Shown here: positions 1 to 7,396 of the stretch, piece by piece
Numbering within the stretch: position 1 is the first letter of the stretch
Layout: each line of letters begins with the position of its first letter
From: Deinococcus sp.
Lineage (GTDB): Bacteria; Deinococcota; Deinococci; Deinococcales; Deinococcaceae
DNA length: 15,933 bases
Direction: 5' to 3'
Assembly (NCBI GenBank): GCA_018260275.1
Contig: JAGLBK010000040.1
Coordinates: 1-15,933, forward strand
Notes under the pieces: generated by a model
Seen by the model: only the letters and a program-made list of their open reading frames with translations
Databases searched by the model: none
Told to the model about the DNA's origin: nothing
Translations under genes and position numbers: made by a program

Positions 1-65
1 GGGTCAGGTTGGTTGGGTAAGCTTTGCGTTTCACACCTCAAAGCATCCCACCACCCTGACCCTTT
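1..65. repeat. Long imperfect stem-loop at the left edge
   Basis: Bases 1-18 pair with 45-62 with two mismatches and one G-T pair. An inner stem pairs 21-26 (GCTTTG) with 39-44 (CAAAGC), leaving a 12-base loop. Only three T follow the right arm (63-65), so it is a poor intrinsic terminator as read on the plus strand. It could be the end of an upstream transcription unit, a small dispersed repeat, or a structured RNA. It begins at the first base of the window, so its true left limit is unknown. Confidence 0.45.
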
Positions 66-163
66 ATAAACACGCTCTTACAGGGGATTAGAAGAATGGC
101 ACCAGGAAACACGTCCAATGGGGGCACCCAGCGGAATCCCGGAAGCGGGGCAGATCTTTATGG

Positions 164-169
164 GATACT
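164..169 (+). promoter_or_regulatory. Possible -10 box for a leaderless GTG start
   Basis: GATACT matches TATAAT at four of six positions and ends six bases before the GTG at 176. This is the spacing expected when transcription begins on the start codon. No convincing -35 box lies about 17 bases upstream, and there is no Shine-Dalgarno sequence before the GTG. An ATG at 185 is an alternative start. Confidence 0.3.
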
Positions 170-175
170 GCTGGC

Positions 176-1408
176 GTGGGCGATATGTCGTCTCCTTTTA
201 CTGGAGAAGAAGGCCAAAATACGCAGGCCGCGCCGAAGCAAGGTGGCCGGGCTAAACGTGCCGCCCCGGACTGGGTCGCCGGGCCGTCGCCGGAGCTGCC
301 CTGGCCGCGCCGCCCGGTCGTCTCGACCCCGCTCCAGCACCTGCTGGATTCGGGCCACGCGCTGGTGGACCGCTCACCGCCCATTCTGGCCTCGGGCCTG
401 CTGGGGCCTGGACTGCCCGCCTGGAACGGCTTTCAGACGGCCCGGCTGGACCTGGGAGACCTGGAACTGGAAGCCGGGGACCTGGGAACCGGGAACGGTC
501 AGACCGCCGAATTTGCCGTGCAGGAAACGGCCATCACAGCGAGGCCTGAACACACGGAGTCTGAACATGCAGGCCCTGAACACGCGGAGGCGGCCCCGCC
601 GGAGACAACAAGCACGACCACGCCAGAGGACTTCGAGGTTCCCGAGGACTCCAGGCCCTTTCAGGCCACCCTGGACGAATCGGTAGTCGACGCCCTGATT
701 CAGGCGCTTTACGACGCCCTGCCCGCCGACCTCGAAGTCTCGGCGGTGGGCTTCCAGCCGGAAGTGACCACCTCGGGGAATGTGCTCGGACGCCACCGGA
801 CCCTGACTGGCCGCACCCTGGTCGATCTGGAAACTGAGCTGGAGCAGACCGAACCCCGCCAACTGGTCCGTGGTCCAGTGGACGGGGCCACCATCCGCGT
901 GACCCTGCACGCCCTGGCCGAGCTGCCGCTGGATATTCTGGCGGACGAACCGGCCCACCGCATCAGCAAAAGCACCGTACTGGGCGAAGGCGAGGCGTGT
1001 TTTCTCAGGGCGCAGTCGGCGCTGTGGGCGTGGCGCACGCACCGCCAGAACAACCTGCAACTGCACAGTGCAGGGCCACCGGTCCTGAACCGCAATGTGC
1101 TGATTGAGCAGCGGATTGGCCCGCTGACCCTGCTGGTCGGCTGCCGCGTCACCGAGCAGCACGAGGCGCCGCGCCTGTGGGGGTTTACGCTGGGCAGTCT
1201 GCGCGGACAGGTCCTGCGGTCGCGCGAAACTTTTCTGGTCGAGTGGCAGCCGGGGGGCCAGGTGGTCTTCACCTGCACTTCCGAGCAGACCATCGCGCTG
1301 GCTACGCTGGGCTTTCTGGCTCCGGTCCACAACACCGTGCGCCGCATGATGGTGCAGGGTTACGAGCGCAACATGCTTGAAATGAGCGCCGGGGCCGAGG
1401 CAGATTAG
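176..1408 (+). CDS. DUF1990-domain protein with long N-terminal extension
   Basis: The last ~140 residues (about 265-402) match the pattern of the DUF1990 family: a VLGEGEACFLRAQSAL helix, a conserved tryptophan segment (WAWRTH), a GPLTLLVGCRV strand, a WGFTLGSLRGQ turn and an FLVEW strand. The family is conserved but has no established biochemical role. Members are usually about 170-220 residues, so this 410-residue protein carries an unusual N-terminal half. Residues 90-150 are low complexity, with acidic/glycine repeats (GDLELEAGDLGTG) and EH-rich repeats (EHTESEHAGPEHAEA). Residues 165-190 resume a well-formed helical segment. The start is uncertain: GTG at 176 or ATG at 185, neither with a Shine-Dalgarno site. 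A PhzF-like gene follows 57 bases downstream. The family call is fairly secure; function is unknown. Confidence 0.7.
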   Translation: MGDMSSPFTGEEGQNTQAAPKQGGRAKRAAPDWVAGPSPELPWPRRPVVSTPLQHLLDSGHALVDRSPPILASGLLGPGLPAWNGFQTARLDLGDLELEAGDLGTGNGQTAEFAVQETAITARPEHTESEHAGPEHAEAAPPETTSTTTPEDFEVPEDSRPFQATLDESVVDALIQALYDALPADLEVSAVGFQPEVTTSGNVLGRHRTLTGRTLVDLETELEQTEPRQLVRGPVDGATIRVTLHALAELPLDILADEPAHRISKSTVLGEGEACFLRAQSALWAWRTHRQNNLQLHSAGPPVLNRNVLIEQRIGPLTLLVGCRVTEQHEAPRLWGFTLGSLRGQVLRSRETFLVEWQPGGQVVFTCTSEQTIALATLGFLAPVHNTVRRMMVQGYERNMLEMSAGAEAD

Positions 1409-1465
1409 CGCCTTGCCTGAGCAGCCGCGTGGCAAAGGGCGGCCCAGCGTGATCGAATAGGAGCC

Positions 1466-2278
1466 ATGACGGACCCACGACCAGAGGCCATTTACGACGT
1501 TTTTCAGGGAAGGCATGGCTCTGGCGGCAAACCGGTCGCCGTTTTCGGGAGCGCCGCCGGAGACCTTCAGGCAGCGGCTGCGGCGGCGGGAACACCCCTG
1601 AGTGTATTTATCGAAAGCGCGGACCTGACCGGACTCCGTTTACGGGTCTTTACCCCCACCCGCGAGAAAGGGGAAAGCGACTCGGCCAGCGTGGCGGCGC
1701 TGACGCATAGGCAAAAGCACCTGCTCGACGTGACCGAGGTCTTCAGCGGCCACCCGGCCACCCCGGCCCAGCTCTGCGGCGGCGAGTGGTTGCTCGGACA
1801 GGGCGTGGTCAGTGTGCAGCCCACCCGACTTCCGAACCGGCCACTGCAGCTCCCAGACCCTGGCCCCGCCCATATTGCGGGCACTGGACGCCCAAACCTG
1901 CTGATCGAGGTGCCCGGTCTGGAGGCGCTGGAACAGTTCACGCCGGACGCCGGGGCCATCAGCGAACTGGGCCGGGCCACCGGTACGACCGGACTGATCC
2001 TGTACACCACCGCGCCGCTCCCCGCCGACCAGGGCCGCGCCGACGTATGTTTCCGGGCGTTCGGGCCGCTCAAGGGTTTTCTGGAAGACGCCGCCAGCAG
2101 CAACATGTTCGCCTGCCTGACCGGAGTGCTGGCCCAGCGCGGGCGGCTGGCCCCGGACAGCAACCTGATCCGGGGTGCTCAGCGTCAGCCGGGCAGACCG
2201 TCACGGCTGACTGCGCAGTACGGCCAGCCCGACGAAACCGTGTGGGTCGGGGGAAGTGCGGTACGCCGGTCAACGTGA
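1466..2278 (+). CDS. Divergent PhzF-family protein
   Basis: The fold signature of PhzF-type isomerases/epimerases (the diaminopimelate epimerase-like fold, two similar halves) is visible. The first half has KPVAVF at 22-27 and LRLRVFTP at 57-64; the second has FRAFGPLKGFLEDA near 196-209, GRPSRL at 243-248 and VWVGGSAV near the end. The family FTPxxE motif is kept, with E67 at the position of the catalytic acid. The residues that normally follow (PFxGHA/P) are replaced by KGESDSA, and the second-half DPATGSA motif reads EDAASSNMF. The protein is therefore a clear relative, but the usual active-site loops are rebuilt and its substrate cannot be guessed. At 270 residues it is near normal family length. 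The ATG at 1466 has an AGGAG ribosome site a few bases upstream. Confidence 0.75.
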   Translation: MTDPRPEAIYDVFQGRHGSGGKPVAVFGSAAGDLQAAAAAAGTPLSVFIESADLTGLRLRVFTPTREKGESDSASVAALTHRQKHLLDVTEVFSGHPATPAQLCGGEWLLGQGVVSVQPTRLPNRPLQLPDPGPAHIAGTGRPNLLIEVPGLEALEQFTPDAGAISELGRATGTTGLILYTTAPLPADQGRADVCFRAFGPLKGFLEDAASSNMFACLTGVLAQRGRLAPDSNLIRGAQRQPGRPSRLTAQYGQPDETVWVGGSAVRRST

Positions 2279-2381
2279 ATAAGTAGGCAGCGGGTAAGGA
2301 CACCCAGGGAAACACCGGGGGGCCACCAGTGGTGTGAACCCAGGCATAAGCTGTCCTCATCTGTTCATGAGAAGGGTGCAC
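2279..2381. other. Intergenic region before the LEA-like gene
   Basis: No gene is supported here. A weak ACACC...GGTGT dyad with no T-run lies near 2309-2335, so no clear terminator for the preceding gene is visible. The downstream promoter sits at the right end. Confidence 0.4.
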
Positions 2382-2387
2382 TAGCCT
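2382..2387 (+). promoter_or_regulatory. -10 box (TAGCCT) of a leaderless transcript
   Basis: TAGCCT fits the TANNNT -10 consensus and is followed by exactly six bases and then the ATG at 2394, so transcription would start on or next to the A of ATG. There is no purine-rich ribosome site between them. The same hexamer in the same position precedes the OsmC-like gene at 6936, which strengthens both calls. No strong -35 box was found. Confidence 0.6.
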
Positions 2388-2393
2388 GCACTC

Positions 2394-3185
2394 ATGTTCG
2401 ACAACGATAGCGATGAGCGTAACTTTCCCGTCAAACGTCTGCTGCTGCTGGGTGCCCTGATCGGTGCGGGCGCGTACTACTTCAGCCGTGAGCAGAACCG
2501 CAAGGCGCTTGACGCCAAACTGGCCGAACTGGGCCTCAAGGACTCGGTCGATGACGTCACCCAGAGTGTCACCAAAGGCTGGGAAAAGACCAAGGACGCC
2601 GCCAGCACGGCTGGAAGCACCATTGCCGATAAAGCCGGTGACGTGAAAGACGCCGCCCTGAGTGGTGCTGCCGCAGTGGCCGACAAAGCCAAAGATGCTG
2701 CCGCCGCCGTCAAGCCCGCTGTGCAAAACGCCGCCGATACCGCCAAAGACGCCGCCGCCAACGTGGCCGACAAGGCTAAAGACGCGGCTGCCGCTGTGAA
2801 ACCTGCCGTACAGAACGCCGCAGATACGGCCAAAGACGCCGCCAGTGACGTCGCCGATAAAGCGAAGGACGCGGCCGCCGCTGCCAAGCCCGCTGTGCAA
2901 AACGCCGCCGATACCGCCAAGGATGCTGCTGCGAATGTGGCTGACAAAGCCAAAGACGCCGCGGGTAACGTAGCTGACAAGGCCAAGGACGTGGCCCAGA
3001 CCGCGCAGAATCAGGCCGCGCAGGCCGCCGACAAGACCAAAGAAGCAGCCGCAAACGCAGCTGGACAGGTGCAGAATGCCGCCGCGAACAGCACCGAAAA
3101 GCCGGTGGACTGGTCTGCCGAACTCAAGCGCATTACGGGCAACATGGGCGATAAGAACCAGAAAGACTCGGACCGCAAACTGTAA
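2394..3185 (+). CDS. Membrane-anchored LEA-like desiccation protein
   Basis: A short charged N-terminus and a hydrophobic helix (about residues 15-31, RLLLLGALIGAGAYYF) are followed by a long, hydrophilic, Ala/Lys/Asp-rich region with no cysteine. Residues 96-182 are three near-identical 29-residue units beginning ADKAKDAAAAVKPAV, followed by partial copies at 183 and 194. Within each unit the 11-residue motif of group 3 LEA proteins (ADKAKDAAANV type) repeats. Such regions are disordered in solution and fold to amphipathic helix on drying. In Deinococcus, LEA-like proteins are associated with desiccation tolerance; the specific role here is inferred. The single N-terminal hydrophobic segment suggests anchoring to the membrane with the LEA tail on one face. 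The C-terminus (from about 236) leaves the repeat pattern. The gene appears monocistronic, with a leaderless promoter before it and a terminator directly after it. Confidence 0.8.
   Translation: MFDNDSDERNFPVKRLLLLGALIGAGAYYFSREQNRKALDAKLAELGLKDSVDDVTQSVTKGWEKTKDAASTAGSTIADKAGDVKDAALSGAAAVADKAKDAAAAVKPAVQNAADTAKDAAANVADKAKDAAAAVKPAVQNAADTAKDAASDVADKAKDAAAAAKPAVQNAADTAKDAAANVADKAKDAAGNVADKAKDVAQTAQNQAAQAADKTKEAAANAAGQVQNAAANSTEKPVDWSAELKRITGNMGDKNQKDSDRKL
2679..2939 (+). repeat. Three 87-bp in-frame tandem repeats
   Basis: The coding sequence contains three consecutive 87-bp units (29 codons each) starting at 2679, 2766 and 2853. The encoded units differ at only a few residues (NV/SDV, AV/AA), and synonymous changes separate the DNA copies. 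A partial fourth copy follows. Copy number could vary between strains by slippage or recombination. Confidence 0.85.
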
Positions 3186-3200
3186 ACTGCCCGGGCTGAA

Positions 3201-3250
3201 GGGAGGACAGGTCTCCATAGTGCTGGGGGCCTGTCCTCTTTGTTTGATTT
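3201..3250 (+). terminator. Intrinsic terminator after the LEA-like gene
   Basis: GAGGACAGG (3203-3211) pairs perfectly with CCTGTCCTC (3230-3238) across an 18-base loop. A T-rich run (CTTTGTTTGATTT) follows. It lies 17 bases after the stop codon. The T-run overlaps the first copy of the direct repeat ahead of the next gene. Confidence 0.75.
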
Positions 3251-3280
3251 GAATACCCTGTTTGTTTGATATGAGTACCC
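3239..3280 (+). promoter_or_regulatory. 22-bp-spaced direct repeat, possible operator/promoter
   Basis: Two 20-bp copies, at 3239-3258 and 3261-3280, agree at 18 of 20 positions. Each has the form TTTGTTTGAT, one variable base, TGA, one variable base, TACCC. The period of 22 bp is about two helical turns, so a bound protein would meet the same face twice. The repeat sits 21-63 bases before the GTG start of the ATPase gene, where its promoter must lie. TTGATT at 3244-3249 could serve as a -35 box, but the -10 match is weak. Confidence 0.5.
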
Positions 3281-3301
3281 GAAACTCTAAAGGAGTGCCC
3301 T

Positions 3302-4327
<1,026 letters not shown>

Positions 4328-4457
4328 TGGCGTGTGGCGTGTGGCGTGTGGCGTGTGGAAAAAACCAGGCGGAGGCCAGAGCTATCAGCCAGGACCGCTC
4401 CAGGCCACGGGCCACACGTCACAGGTCTGACGCGCAACATAATCCGGCGGAGGCCGC
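4328..4457. repeat. Spacer with four tandem GGCGTGT heptamers
   Basis: Directly after the ATPase stop codon, four perfect GGCGTGT units fill 4329-4356. A reverse-complement relation exists between CGTGTGGC (4331-4338) and GCCACACG (4411-4418), so the transcript could fold into a large hairpin between the two operon genes. No coding frame here is convincing. The ribosome site of the next gene lies at the right end. Confidence 0.6.
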
Positions 4458-5600
4458 ATGTCCGTGCCGATAACCCCCACTCCCGAATTCCAGCACATGA
4501 TCTCGGGGGCGCGGCTGCGACTGCGGGGCAAATCGGCCTTCTTCGCGACCCTGTTGCTCCACGCCGAATTTGTACCGTCGCGCGAAGTGGTCGGGGCGGG
4601 AACCGACGGTGAACGGGTGTATGTGCATCCCGAAATGGCGGCCAGCCTGGCCCCGGAAGTGCTCGACAGTCTGCTGCTGCACGAGGTGCTGCACGCGGCC
4701 CTTTCGCACGTCGAGCGGCGCGGCCCCCGCGAGAAAAAACGCTGGAATAAGGCCGCCGACCTGATCGTGAACGGCATGGTGGCCTCGGCAGGCTTGCCCA
4801 CGCCACCGAGTTTTCAACGCGACGAGCATCTGGAACGCCTCAGCGTCGAGGAAGTGTATACGGCCATCGACGGACAGGCCGACGGTAATGAAGGCGACGA
4901 CGCCAGCGACGATCTGCTGGAAGGCCCGCCCAGCGACGCGCCCTCGAAGGGGGGCAAGCCGGGCAAGCAGGCCGCCCGGCAGTGGCAGCAGGCGATGGCC
5001 CAGGCCCGCAGCGTAGAGGCCATGAGCGGCGAGCACGGCCACGATCCGCTGGGCATGCACCGTGAATTGCAGCGGCTGGCCCCGGCGCGGCTCGACTGGC
5101 GAGCGCAGCTGTGGCGCTTTCTGGCCAGGACTCCGGTGGACTTCGGCGGCTTCGACCGCCGCTTCGTGGGCCGGGGGCTGTACCTCGAAGCCCTGGACGA
5201 CGAATCGCTCCGGGCGCTGGTGGCGGTAGACACTTCGGGCAGCGTGGACGACGACGCGGTGCGGGCGCTGGTCGGTGAGGTGCAGGGCGTGCTGGGAGCT
5301 TACCCACACGTCAAGGCCATGCTGTACTACGCCGACACCGAGGCGTATGGCCCCTTCGAGCTGCGGCCCGGCGACGCCATTCCCGAACCGCAGGGCGGCG
5401 GCGGCACCGATTTCCGGCCTATTTTTCAGTTGATCGAAGAACACGAACCGGACGTGCTCATCTACCTGACCGACGGCTACGGCGACTTTCCCGAGGAAGT
5501 GCCGCGCGTGGCGACGCTGTGGGTCGTGCCGCCCGGTGGACTGGAAGACGAGGGCTTTCCGTTCGGGGACGTGCTGCGACTGGAAGAAACGACAACGTAA
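4458..5600 (+). CDS. Metallopeptidase-like and VWA-like domain protein
   Basis: The N-terminal half has the zinc-peptidase-like signature HEVLH at residues 75-79, with a further histidine at 84 and RWNKAADLIVN at 95-105, the pattern of the putative metallopeptidase domain linked to DUF2201 proteins. A flexible, acidic and glycine-rich linker spans about 138-175. The C-terminal half is VWA-like, with a metal-site motif DTSGS at 258-262, GGGGTDF at 313-319 and YLTDGYGD at 336-343, all expected ligands of a MIDAS site. Proteins of this layout are encoded beside MoxR-type ATPases, as here. No substrate is known for this family, and peptidase activity is suggested only by the HExxH motif. The ATG at 4458 has a GGAGG site at 4449-4453. 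There is no signal peptide, so it is probably cytoplasmic. Confidence 0.82.
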   Translation: MSVPITPTPEFQHMISGARLRLRGKSAFFATLLLHAEFVPSREVVGAGTDGERVYVHPEMAASLAPEVLDSLLLHEVLHAALSHVERRGPREKKRWNKAADLIVNGMVASAGLPTPPSFQRDEHLERLSVEEVYTAIDGQADGNEGDDASDDLLEGPPSDAPSKGGKPGKQAARQWQQAMAQARSVEAMSGEHGHDPLGMHRELQRLAPARLDWRAQLWRFLARTPVDFGGFDRRFVGRGLYLEALDDESLRALVAVDTSGSVDDDAVRALVGEVQGVLGAYPHVKAMLYYADTEAYGPFELRPGDAIPEPQGGGGTDFRPIFQLIEEHEPDVLIYLTDGYGDFPEEVPRVATLWVVPPGGLEDEGFPFGDVLRLEETTT

Positions 5601-5605
5601 AAAGC

Positions 5606-5632
5606 GGGCCGCTCACCAACTGGGAGCGGCCC
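5606..5632. terminator. Shared terminator between converging genes
   Basis: GGGCCGCTC (5606-5614) pairs with GAGCGGCCC (5624-5632) over a 9-base loop. On the minus strand the stem is followed by a TTTTT run (complement of 5599-5603), so it is a good terminator for the lysX transcript. The plus side has no T-run, so its effect on the VWA gene is less sure. Confidence 0.7.
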
Positions 5633-5649
5633 ACTTACCGAACTACGCT

Positions 5650-6528
5650 TCAGGCTTTAGCTTTGCTCAGCAGGCCAATCGCGTACTCGCCCATCAGCCT
5701 GGGAATGTTGACCCCCGTGGTGCTGACCGAGTTCTTGAATTCCATGGTGTGATTGATCTCGATGACGACCAGACCGCCCCACTCGTTCTGGCGTTTGGGG
5801 TCCTCGACCAGATCGATGGCGACAATCTGCCCGTCCACCGCGGCGGCGGCACGCTGGGCGAGGTCGGCCACTTCGGGCGTCACCTCGCACCGGCTGGCCT
5901 TGGCCCCGCGCGCCGTGTTGGTGATCCAGTGTTCGGACGTGCGGTAGATGGCCCCGATACATTTGCCGCCGACCACAAAAGCACGGATGTCGCGGTCTGG
6001 TTTCTCGACCAGCTCCTGCACGTAAAATACACCGTGCAGCGGCCCGCCCAGCACTTCCTTGTGCTCGATCACGGCCTCGGCGGCGTCACGGTCATTCAAT
6101 TTGCTGACCATGCGGCCCCACGACCCCACCGTGGGCTTGAGCACCACCGGGTAGCCCATCTGCTCGATCAGTTCGAGGGCCGCTTCGCCGTCGAATGCCA
6201 CGCCCGTCCGCGGAGTCGGCAGGCCAGCCGCGTGCAGGCGGGAGTTGGTCGCCAGCTTGTCGCCGCACAGTTCGATCACGTGGCTGGGGTTGATGACCTG
6301 CACGCCGAAAGCCTCAAGCGCACGGGTCACGGCGTGCCCACGCGACTGACTGACGCAGCGCTCGATGGCGACCTTCCAGGGCACCTGCGCCGCGCCGGTT
6401 TCATCAAAAGTAATTTTGAGCTGGGGCGCGTAGACCTTGTCATACGGCACACCCAGCTCGTCGAGCGCCTCGAAGAGCATCTTCTCGTCGGGGCGAATGC
6501 GGTCATAAATCACAGCCAGTTCAGCCAT
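5650..6528 (-). CDS. lysX: LysW-alpha-aminoadipate ligase LysX
   Basis: This ATP-grasp ligase joins the amino group of alpha-aminoadipate to the C-terminal glutamate of the carrier LysW, the entry step to carrier-bound lysine synthesis. The sequence closely follows the Thermus enzyme: an N-terminal LAVIYDRIRPDEKMLFEAL, ERCVSQSRG near 74-83, the ATP-grasp segment GYPVVLKPTVGSWGR near 137-151, HKEVLGG, WITNTARG, and the C-terminal metal/substrate motif EINHTMEFKNSV. At 292 residues it is slightly longer than the Thermus protein (about 280). The closely related ArgX family is the main alternative. The gene lies 71 bases downstream of lysW on the same strand, consistent with co-transcription. The ATG at 6528 has only a weak ribosome site (CCGGAA). 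Confidence 0.93.
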   Translation of the reverse strand: MAELAVIYDRIRPDEKMLFEALDELGVPYDKVYAPQLKITFDETGAAQVPWKVAIERCVSQSRGHAVTRALEAFGVQVINPSHVIELCGDKLATNSRLHAAGLPTPRTGVAFDGEAALELIEQMGYPVVLKPTVGSWGRMVSKLNDRDAAEAVIEHKEVLGGPLHGVFYVQELVEKPDRDIRAFVVGGKCIGAIYRTSEHWITNTARGAKASRCEVTPEVADLAQRAAAAVDGQIVAIDLVEDPKRQNEWGGLVVIEINHTMEFKNSVSTTGVNIPRLMGEYAIGLLSKAKA

Positions 6529-6599
6529 AGCAATTCCGGGGTAAACCTGAAAAGCGGCGCAGAGGCGGCACTCCTTGCCCCCGCACCGCCCTAAAGGGC

Positions 6600-6773
6600 T
6601 TACTCGCCCCAGTCCTCCGCTTCCTGCGGGGCCGCCGCCAGACGCGGGGGATCGACGCTGACCACTTCGTACTCGACGCCAGTTTCGTCGTCAATGACGA
6701 GTTCTCCCAGTTCAGGGTTGTTCAGTTCGATGGTGGCTCCGGTATCAGGGTTTTCAAATTTAATGGCAGACAT
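6600..6773 (-). CDS. lysW: Amino-group carrier protein LysW, cysteine-free
   Basis: This 57-residue acidic protein ends in EAEDWGE, the conserved tail of LysW whose final glutamate is modified by LysX. The middle matches LysW well: NNPELGELVI at 18-27 and EYEVVSVDPPRLAAAP at 34-49. As I recall the Thermus protein, two CxxC pairs bind a structural zinc. Here the corresponding positions read ENPDTG and DDETG, and the whole protein contains no cysteine, so the zinc site is gone. The carrier function should still be possible, because the reactive tail is intact and lysX is next door. The ATG at 6773 has a good AAGGAG site five bases away (6779-6784). Confidence 0.93.
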   Translation of the reverse strand: MSAIKFENPDTGATIELNNPELGELVIDDETGVEYEVVSVDPPRLAAAPQEAEDWGE

Positions 6774-6822
6774 ATTAACTCCTTACGTTTGATAGGTTAG
6801 CGCCTTAAAAAACTTTCGACTG

Positions 6823-6851
6823 ATATTGTCTAGATAAACAGAGTCAGTCAA
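6823..6851 (-). promoter_or_regulatory. Candidate promoter for lysW-lysX
   Basis: On the minus strand, TTGACT (6851-6846) matches the -35 consensus at five of six positions. After a 17-base spacer comes CAATAT (6828-6823), a poor -10 match. Transcription would start about 40 bases before lysW. The region is the divergent space shared with the OsmC-like gene. Confidence 0.4.
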
Positions 6852-6922
6852 AGCAGCGATTTGCCCCAGTCAGGGTAGCAGGGAAAGGTGCCGGGCCGCT
6901 GTGACGGCGGCGGCGTGTGCGC

Positions 6923-6928
6923 TAGCCT
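6923..6928 (+). promoter_or_regulatory. -10 box (TAGCCT) of a leaderless OsmC transcript
   Basis: TAGCCT fits TANNNT and is followed by seven bases and then the ATG at 6936. There is no ribosome site between, so the mRNA probably starts on the ATG. A TGTGAC at 6900-6905, 17 bases upstream, is at best a weak -35 box. This also argues against a longer reading from the GTG at 6888, which would begin upstream of the -10 box. Confidence 0.6.
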
Positions 6929-6935
6929 GAGCAGC

Positions 6936-7334
6936 ATGAAAAAGACGATGAACGTCACCTGGCTCGGCGAACAGCGCTACGTAGGCGTCAATGAAAACGG
7001 CCAGCACCTGCTGATCGACAACAGCCCGACCAAGATCGGGGTTTCGCCCATGGAGGCCCTGCTGGGGGCGCTGGCGACCTGCACCGCTTACGACGTGGTC
7101 GAGATCATGAAAAAACGCCGCACTCCCCTGAGCAGCTACCGTATAGAGGTCGTGGGCGAGCGGGCTGAGACCGACCCCAAGCGTTACACCCAGATCACGG
7201 TGCGCCATATTGCCAGCGGGGAAGGTATTGCCGCCGAAGCTCTGGAGAAGGCCGCCCACCTGAGCCACGAGAAATACTGTTCAGTAGCCGCCAGCCTCAA
7301 TGCTGAAATTAAAGTTGAAACTGTAATCGAGTAA
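6936..7334 (+). CDS. OsmC-family peroxide-reducing protein, YhfA type
   Basis: OsmC/Ohr proteins are small dimeric thiol peroxidases that reduce organic hydroperoxides with a cysteine pair. Here the two expected cysteines are C49 in GALATCTAYDVVEIMKKR and C115 in SHEKYCSVAASL. SPMEALLGA precedes the first, as in the family. The spacing and the KYCSVA motif place it in the YhfA branch rather than the Ohr or OsmC branches. YhfA-type substrates are less well defined, so the peroxidase role is a family inference. The ATG at 6936 is preferred over the in-frame GTG at 6888, because a leaderless -10 box lies seven bases before it and the protein then has the usual 132-residue length. A strong terminator follows. 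Confidence 0.85.
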   Translation: MKKTMNVTWLGEQRYVGVNENGQHLLIDNSPTKIGVSPMEALLGALATCTAYDVVEIMKKRRTPLSSYRIEVVGERAETDPKRYTQITVRHIASGEGIAAEALEKAAHLSHEKYCSVAASLNAEIKVETVIE

Positions 7335-7348
7335 CTGACGTACCAAAT

Positions 7349-7381
7349 AAAAAGCCTAGCTCTGAGTGGCTAGGCTTTTTT
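7349..7381. terminator. Bidirectional intrinsic terminator
   Basis: AAAAAGCCTAGC (7349-7360) pairs perfectly with GCTAGGCTTTTT (7369-7380) around an 8-base loop. T-runs are present on both strands. It separates the converging OsmC-like and lipoprotein genes and probably serves both. Confidence 0.9.
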
Positions 7382-7396
7382 ACTTCAAACTTACGC

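Noticed and set aside
96..686. Plus-strand frame starting at ATG 96, overlapping the DUF1990 gene
   Set aside because: The product is Arg/Pro-rich and patternless beyond the overlap, typical of a shadow frame; no family features.
2679..2939. Regular repeats that could suggest a CRISPR array
   Set aside because: The units are contiguous, in frame and encode LEA-type motifs; there are no unique spacers.
2070..3218. Long Gly/Val-rich minus-strand frame opposite the LEA-like gene
   Set aside because: It is the mirror image of the Ala/Lys repeat region, with no independent start signal.
5536..6594. 352-codon plus-strand frame opposite lysX
   Set aside because: lysX is unmistakable on the other strand, and this frame also runs through a terminator hairpin.
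6888..6935. N-terminal extension of the OsmC-like protein from GTG 6888
   Set aside because: The -10 box for the leaderless start lies inside this stretch and the extension resembles no family sequence.
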